This document shows positions 58,127-64,000 of a stretch of DNA of 64,000 bases, piece after piece. Position 1 is the stretch's first letter, and every line of letters begins with the position of its first letter. Below the pieces are notes generated by a model. That model saw only the letters and a program-made list of their open reading frames with translations, made no database searches and had not been told where the DNA came from. The stretch spans positions 434,001 through 498,000 of the forward strand of contig NZ_JAGSPC010000001.1 of assembly GCF_019204045.1 (NCBI RefSeq). Direction: 5' to 3'. The stretch is from Erythrobacter crassostreae (GTDB lineage: Bacteria; Pseudomonadota; Alphaproteobacteria; Sphingomonadales; Sphingomonadaceae). Made by a program: the position numbers and the translations under genes.

Positions 58127-60591
58127 CCTTCAAGGTCTTGCTCATCATCCGGCTCAATCCGCATGGCCTCTCCTACAAGCGTTTCCGCTTCGATCAGCAG
58201 TTCATCATCGACTGCCCCTTGCGGGACGGCTTCCCGGCCGATCATCGTCATCACCGGGACAGCCAACGGGCTAACCCGATCAAGCTCAACATGAACCAAT
58301 TCATGCTGTGACCGCTCAAGCAAGTCTGCCAGCCTTCCAACATCAGTCATCCGTGCGCGGGCATCGGCCCAAGCCGCTTCGAGAAGGACATGATCTGGCT
58401 CATATTTCTTGAGAACATCATAAATAAGGTCAGTCGAAAAGGTCACTTGCTTGCCGGTCTTCCGCTTACCTGGATGTTGCCGCTCTACTAGCCCGCTAAT
58501 CACAGCCACTTCGCGAAATGCGCGGCGTAACAGGTGGCTTTCAGTAACCCACTCCGTGAATTCGTCCGTCAGAATATCTGGCGACAATAGCGGTTTTGGA
58601 TCCTCAACCGGCTTCAGACCCCACACGGCGAGGCAATAATCATTCGCTACAAACCCGCCCGGCATTAGCCCCCGTTCTTCCATCCGCCGCGTGATTAACA
58701 TGCCGAGTGACTGGTTCGCGTTCCAGCCCTCAAACGTGTAGTAAGTGGTGTAATGCTTGCCGGCTCGCGGGAAGCTCTCAACAAGCAATTCTCCGGGAGC
58801 AGGCATCCGGCTTCGGTAATCCTGCACCTCAAGCCATTCGCGCACATCATCGGGAAAACGGCCCCAGCTCGCGCGGTCACTCAACATCGCCTGAACCCGG
58901 CCAGAAAGATGCGTGGTCAAAGGCAGGCGGAGGCCGCCATAAGATGGGATCGTTGCGCTCTTCTTGGCCGCGCGGACAATCACATCCATATCTTTGACGC
59001 TTTCCACCTCCAAGCTCATGCCGGCGAAGAAGAATGTATCGCCACTGGATAGCTGCGCCGCGAAGCGTTCCTCAACTTTGCCGAGACGCCTACCGTTCTT
59101 GAAGCGCACCGTGAGCATTTCGCTATCGACAATGATGCCTGCGTTCATCCGATGCCGTTGCGCCTGATCGGGATGCGCAAGGCGCCACGTCCCGTCTTTC
59201 TCGCGCACGATCCTTTTGAATTTATCATAGGCTTTAAGAGCGTATCCGCCGTTCTCGACAAAGCCGAGCACTCGCCTAAATGCGGCTTCGTCCACCCATG
59301 CATAGGCGACTGACGAACGGATTTCGGTAAGCAAATCAACTTCGTGAAATGGTGCAGCACAAGCGCAAGCCATGACGTGCTGCGCCAGCACATCCAAACC
59401 GCCCGCACGGAATTCCTCGCCATCTCGCTGACCTTCGTCGACAGCGTCTTTTGCCGCCATCGCTTCCAAAAATTCGAACCGGTTGCCCGGGACAAGCATC
59501 GCCCGACTGGCTGTGTCCAGCCGGTGCCCTGCACGGCCGATCCGCTGCAACAATCGCGAAGATCCTTTCGGTGCGCCCATTTGCACCACCAGATCGATGT
59601 CGCCCCAATCGACTCCCAAATCGAGGCTGGCGGTGGCGACTAGCGCGCGCAATTCCCCGCGTGCCATTGCCTCTTCTACCTTCCGTCGCGCTTCTACCGA
59701 TAGACTGCCATGATGAACGCCGATCGGCAGGTGATCCTCGTTCTCCTCCCACAGGCATTGGAAGATGAACTCGGCAAGAAAGCGCGTGTTCGTAAAGATC
59801 AAAGTCGTGCGATTGGCCTTGATTGCCTCATAAAGTTGGCCAACCGCCCACCGCCCGGCATGCCCTCCCCACGGTACGCGTTCTTCAATCGGGAGCAGGA
59901 TTTCGACTTCTGGCTCCGCGCCCTTTTCACCGAGCACCAGATCGGCGGCCTTAATCTCTCCCGTCCCGTCCACCGGTTGCGGGCTAAGCCATTCTTGAAA
60001 GGTTAGCGGGTTCGCCAACGTGGCCGAGAGCGCAACACGCTGGAGATCAGGCGCGATGCGTTGCAACCGCGCCAGCGACAATGCCAGCAGATCACCGCGC
60101 TTGCCTGTCGCGAAGGCATGAACCTCATCAACAACCACCCGCTTCAAACTGGCGAATAGATCAATGCTCTCAGGATAGGACAGCAAAAGCGCCAGGCTTT
60201 CTGGCGTTGTCAAAAGCACATGTGGCGGCTTCTCACGCTGGCGTTTTTTCCGATTGGAAGGCGTATCGCCGCTGCGGGTTTCAACCTTGATAGGCAGCCC
60301 GATTTCTTCAATCGGTGTGAGCAGATTTCGCTTCACATCATGTGCAAGCGCCTTGAGCGGCGAGACATATAGCGTGTGCAGACCGTCGTGCAGAGCAGCA
60401 CCAGTAGAGGGCACAAAGTCACATAGTGTCGGCAGAAACCCGGCGAGTGTTTTTCCCGCGCCGGTATCGGCGACCAGCAACGCGTGACGGCCTTCGCGCG
60501 CCTTTACCAGCATATCGGTCTGATGGCGCCGCACCCGCCAACCGCGTGCGTCGAACCATTGCTGAATTTCGGGCGGGATTATGTCCGTCAG
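58123..60591 (-). CDS. Lhr-type DEXH-box helicase (ligase-associated DNA damage response)
   Basis: 822 residues if read from CTG 60591. Walker A is ADTGAGKTLAGFLP, the DEXH box is VVVDEVHAFATG, motif III is LSATLANP, and the C-terminal half has the Lhr/LADDR winged-helix and beta-barrel region ending DDEQDLEG. This subgroup accompanies DNA ligase and exonuclease genes in damage response. The first GTG in frame (60534) would cut the conserved EIQQWFDARGW segment; reading upstream, the only candidate is CTG within CTGA at 60591-60588, overlapping the DUF2059 stop. Confidence 0.82.
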   Translation of the reverse strand: MTDIIPPEIQQWFDARGWRVRRHQTDMLVKAREGRHALLVADTGAGKTLAGFLPTLCDFVPSTGAALHDGLHTLYVSPLKALAHDVKRNLLTPIEEIGLPIKVETRSGDTPSNRKKRQREKPPHVLLTTPESLALLLSYPESIDLFASLKRVVVDEVHAFATGKRGDLLALSLARLQRIAPDLQRVALSATLANPLTFQEWLSPQPVDGTGEIKAADLVLGEKGAEPEVEILLPIEERVPWGGHAGRWAVGQLYEAIKANRTTLIFTNTRFLAEFIFQCLWEENEDHLPIGVHHGSLSVEARRKVEEAMARGELRALVATASLDLGVDWGDIDLVVQMGAPKGSSRLLQRIGRAGHRLDTASRAMLVPGNRFEFLEAMAAKDAVDEGQRDGEEFRAGGLDVLAQHVMACACAAPFHEVDLLTEIRSSVAYAWVDEAAFRRVLGFVENGGYALKAYDKFKRIVREKDGTWRLAHPDQAQRHRMNAGIIVDSEMLTVRFKNGRRLGKVEERFAAQLSSGDTFFFAGMSLEVESVKDMDVIVRAAKKSATIPSYGGLRLPLTTHLSGRVQAMLSDRASWGRFPDDVREWLEVQDYRSRMPAPGELLVESFPRAGKHYTTYYTFEGWNANQSLGMLITRRMEERGLMPGGFVANDYCLAVWGLKPVEDPKPLLSPDILTDEFTEWVTESHLLRRAFREVAVISGLVERQHPGKRKTGKQVTFSTDLIYDVLKKYEPDHVLLEAAWADARARMTDVGRLADLLERSQHELVHVELDRVSPLAVPVMTMIGREAVPQGAVDDELLIEAETLVGEAMRIEPDDEQDLEG

Positions 60592-61496
60592 GTGAATGGG
60601 TCTTCTTCGTCAGTGCCTTCGTCTTCCGAGACTGCTTCGGGAGCGAGAGACTCCAATTCCGAGACCCCCTTATCGAGCAAGCCGGCAAGCTGCTCTTTTT
60701 CCGCAGCGCTCAGTTCGGGGAAACGGCGGCCTTCGGGGTAATCTTGTTCGAACGCGGCCATTTCTTCCATCATGTCCGGAATAGCGTCGCCGAATGCGGG
60801 GCCCATTGCCTCCATCACTCCCATCATCTGCGGATCATATTGCAGCCGGAAGCTCTCGCGGGCAAACTTTCCGCCAAGCGGCGTATCGAAGAAGACCAGC
60901 AATTCTTCCATTTCTGCCTCATCAAAACGGATCGCGAAGACGCGGGCAATGGCTTCGCCGTAAGCCGGCTCCATCGCTTCGAACATTTTGGTAACCATAT
61001 TCACCACGACCTCGCCCATCTTGGCGTTTCGCTCTTCAACCAGTGGATCGAGAAGATCGATTGCAGCTTGCGCATCCTCATCGCTTAGTTCGGCAAGGTC
61101 TTCCGCCGAAACGCCTGTCAGTTCGGTCAATTGCGTGCGGGCATCGCCCTCTGCCATTTGCATGATAACCGACATCATCGGCTCCATACTTTCCTGCATA
61201 ACTTCGGCCATGGTTCCTTCGGGCATAACGACTGCAGTCATTTTCTCGGCAAGCGGCAGCCGGGCTTCCTGTTCTTCTGTGAGTGGCTCTGCAGCAAAAA
61301 GCTCGCCAAAAATGGCGAAGGCGTCGGTCATTTCCTGCTGAAACGCCTCGGCCTCGGCCTCTTCTTCGGTCTGGAACTCGAACACCTCTTCGGTCTCAGC
61401 CGGGTCGCTTTCTTGCGCACGTGCAGATGCAGGGGCGAGCGCGAAGGCCAAAGCAGTCGGTGCAGCGAATGCGAGCAACAGCGAGCGGGTGTCCAT
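60588..61496 (-). CDS. Secreted DUF2059 protein
   Basis: 302 residues, signal peptide MDTRSLLLAFAAPTALAFALA...SARAQ. A glutamate-rich N-terminal mature part is followed by a helical DUF2059 domain (MQMAEGDARTQLTELTG... FFDTPLGGKFARESFRLQ). Function unknown; the LVFFDTPLGGKFA motif is the family core. Directly upstream of the helicase and likely coupled to it through CTGA. Confidence 0.8.
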   Translation of the reverse strand: MDTRSLLLAFAAPTALAFALAPASARAQESDPAETEEVFEFQTEEEAEAEAFQQEMTDAFAIFGELFAAEPLTEEQEARLPLAEKMTAVVMPEGTMAEVMQESMEPMMSVIMQMAEGDARTQLTELTGVSAEDLAELSDEDAQAAIDLLDPLVEERNAKMGEVVVNMVTKMFEAMEPAYGEAIARVFAIRFDEAEMEELLVFFDTPLGGKFARESFRLQYDPQMMGVMEAMGPAFGDAIPDMMEEMAAFEQDYPEGRRFPELSAAEKEQLAGLLDKGVSELESLAPEAVSEDEGTDEEDPFT

Positions 61497-61589
61497 ACAG
61501 AATTCTCCGTTTGTATTCTGATAGGTAATGCCCGAATTGCCGCTCGTGTTCCAGCATTGCTTGGGGCCAATACATTTGCCGTGCTTTTG

Positions 61590-62910
<1,321 letters not shown>

Positions 62911-62921
<11 letters not shown>

Positions 62922-64000
62922 CGCTCTCCCCGCGCTCAAGGCCTGAAAGCTCAAGCTGCTCGTCAATCTGACTGATTAAGCGGGCGAGACCGTCTTCCGT
63001 ATCGCTTTCCGCGCGGGCGACGAGCACATCCTGCGTGTTGGACGCACGCAACAGCCACCAGCCGTCTTTGGTGTTCACACGCACACCATCGGTTGCATTG
63101 ACTGCCTCGACTTCAGGTCCGGGATTGTTGGCCAGACGATCGCTGATTTCAGCGATAGCGGGGAATTTGCGCACTTCATCGACTTGGAAACGCATTTCCG
63201 GCGTGTTGAGCATGTTTGGCATGGCCGAGCGCAATTCGGTCACCGATTTACCCAGACGTGCGGAAGCCGCGAGCAGACGGATGCCTGCGTAAAGCGCATC
63301 GTCAAATCCGTAATATGTGTCGGCAAAAAACACGTGCCCGCTCATCTCGCCGGCAAGCGGTGAGCCTGTTTCCTTCATTTTGGACTTAATTAGCGAGTGG
63401 CCGGTCTTCCACATCAGCGGCTTGCCGCCATTCGCCTCAACCGAATCAAACAGAGCGCGGCTGGCCTTTACATCGGCGATAATCGTCGCACCCTGGTACG
63501 TATCGCCCTGTGTCTTGAGCAAATCTTCTGCGTAGATCATCAGTAGTTGATCGCCCCAGATTACGCGGCCTGTGCCGTCAATCGCGCCGATCCGGTCGCC
63601 ATCGCCGTCAAAAGCCACTCCAAAATCGAGGTTCTTCTCCGCGACCAGCGTGCGCAGATCCGCCAAGTTGGCTTCCACAGTCGGATCAGGATGGTGGTTA
63701 GGAAAATGCCCGTCAACGTCGGTAAACAGCAAATGATGCTCTCCGGGAAGCTTCGCAGCGAGCATTTCGAGAGCGGGACCGGCCGAACCGTTTCCGGCAT
63801 CCCATCCCACTTTGAGCCCTTCGAGTGTGACAGTATCGATACCGGTGAGGCCTTCGAGCATACGCTCGACATACTCGCCCATGATGTCGCGCGTAGAAAC
63901 GGCACCCGCACCGTCGATCCAGTCCGCAGCTGCTGCCATTTCCCCGAGCTTTTGGATATCGGCCCCAAAAAACGGACGCCCCTGAAATACCATTTTGAAG
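62911..64000 (-). CDS. Phosphomannomutase/phosphoglucomutase, C-terminal part
   Basis: About 363 residues visible; the 5' end is beyond 64000, as the frame is open there (FKMVFQGRPFFGAD). Metal-binding DGDGDRIG (about 63613-63590), the substrate loop GEMSGHVFFADTYYGFDDA, VNATDGVRVNTKDGWWLLRASNTQ phosphate-binding end. Interconverts hexose 1- and 6-phosphates for exopolysaccharide and LPS precursors. The phosphoserine loop would be in the missing N-terminus. Confidence 0.92.

Overview
The window looks like a chromosomal segment of an alphaproteobacterium of the order Sphingomonadales, most likely an Erythrobacter-like member of the Erythrobacteraceae. The indicators are a serine palmitoyltransferase with its dedicated acyl carrier protein (sphingolipid membranes), DivK next to a DUF3572 gene, a DksA with a degenerate zinc finger, an OmpA protein with a very long proline run, a proline-rich TonB with ExbB and several ExbD genes, and remains of a gene transfer agent (GTA) cluster. 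All calls come from reading the sequence; no database search was run.

Layout. 1-16.4 kb is mostly housekeeping: partial 3-hydroxyacyl-CoA dehydrogenase, cobalamin adenosyltransferase, gluQ, an HNH nuclease, a Crp-type regulator, the tryptophan-to-anthranilate operon kynA-kynB-kynU, a peptide-type substrate-binding lipoprotein, PilZ and DksA proteins, a five-gene operon with overlapping reading frames (DUF3572, HAD, RidA, GDPD, FemAB-like), divK, a lone Pycsar-type membrane effector and the acp-spt pair. 16.4-21.4 kb is an accessory island: an IS1595 transposase, a promoter with a perfect palindrome in its spacer that drives a very short terminated transcript, a DUF3800 gene divergent from an unlisted 51-codon gene, an unlisted 44-codon gene, a leader with a terminator, and a collapsed GTA cluster (TerS-like gene, truncated terminase fused by deletion to a truncated DUF2793 gene).

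21.5-37.5 kb holds ompA, a Cu/Zn superoxide dismutase, an MFS carrier, queC, hslO, argF-argD, a double cold-shock-domain protein with a structured 5' leader, an M20 amidohydrolase, a sterol-desaturase-type hydroxylase, a GMC oxidoreductase and the nitrogen module glnK-amt behind a good sigma-54 promoter. 37.5-53 kb holds prfC, pheST, rpmI-rplT, two AraC-type regulators, hisN-like phosphatase, prs, glpX and hom, with two tandem paralogous secreted proteins between glpX and hom.

54-58 kb is the TonB energy-transduction locus: tonB, exbB, exbD1, exbD2, a terminator, exbD3 and then a lipoprotein whose body is an ExbD periplasmic domain without the proton-channel helix. This is the most unusual gene in the window. 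58-64 kb has an Lhr-type DEXH helicase that seems to start at CTG inside the preceding stop codon, a DUF2059 protein, a J-domain-like membrane protein with a Pro-Glu microsatellite, and the 5'-truncated phosphomannomutase/phosphoglucomutase.
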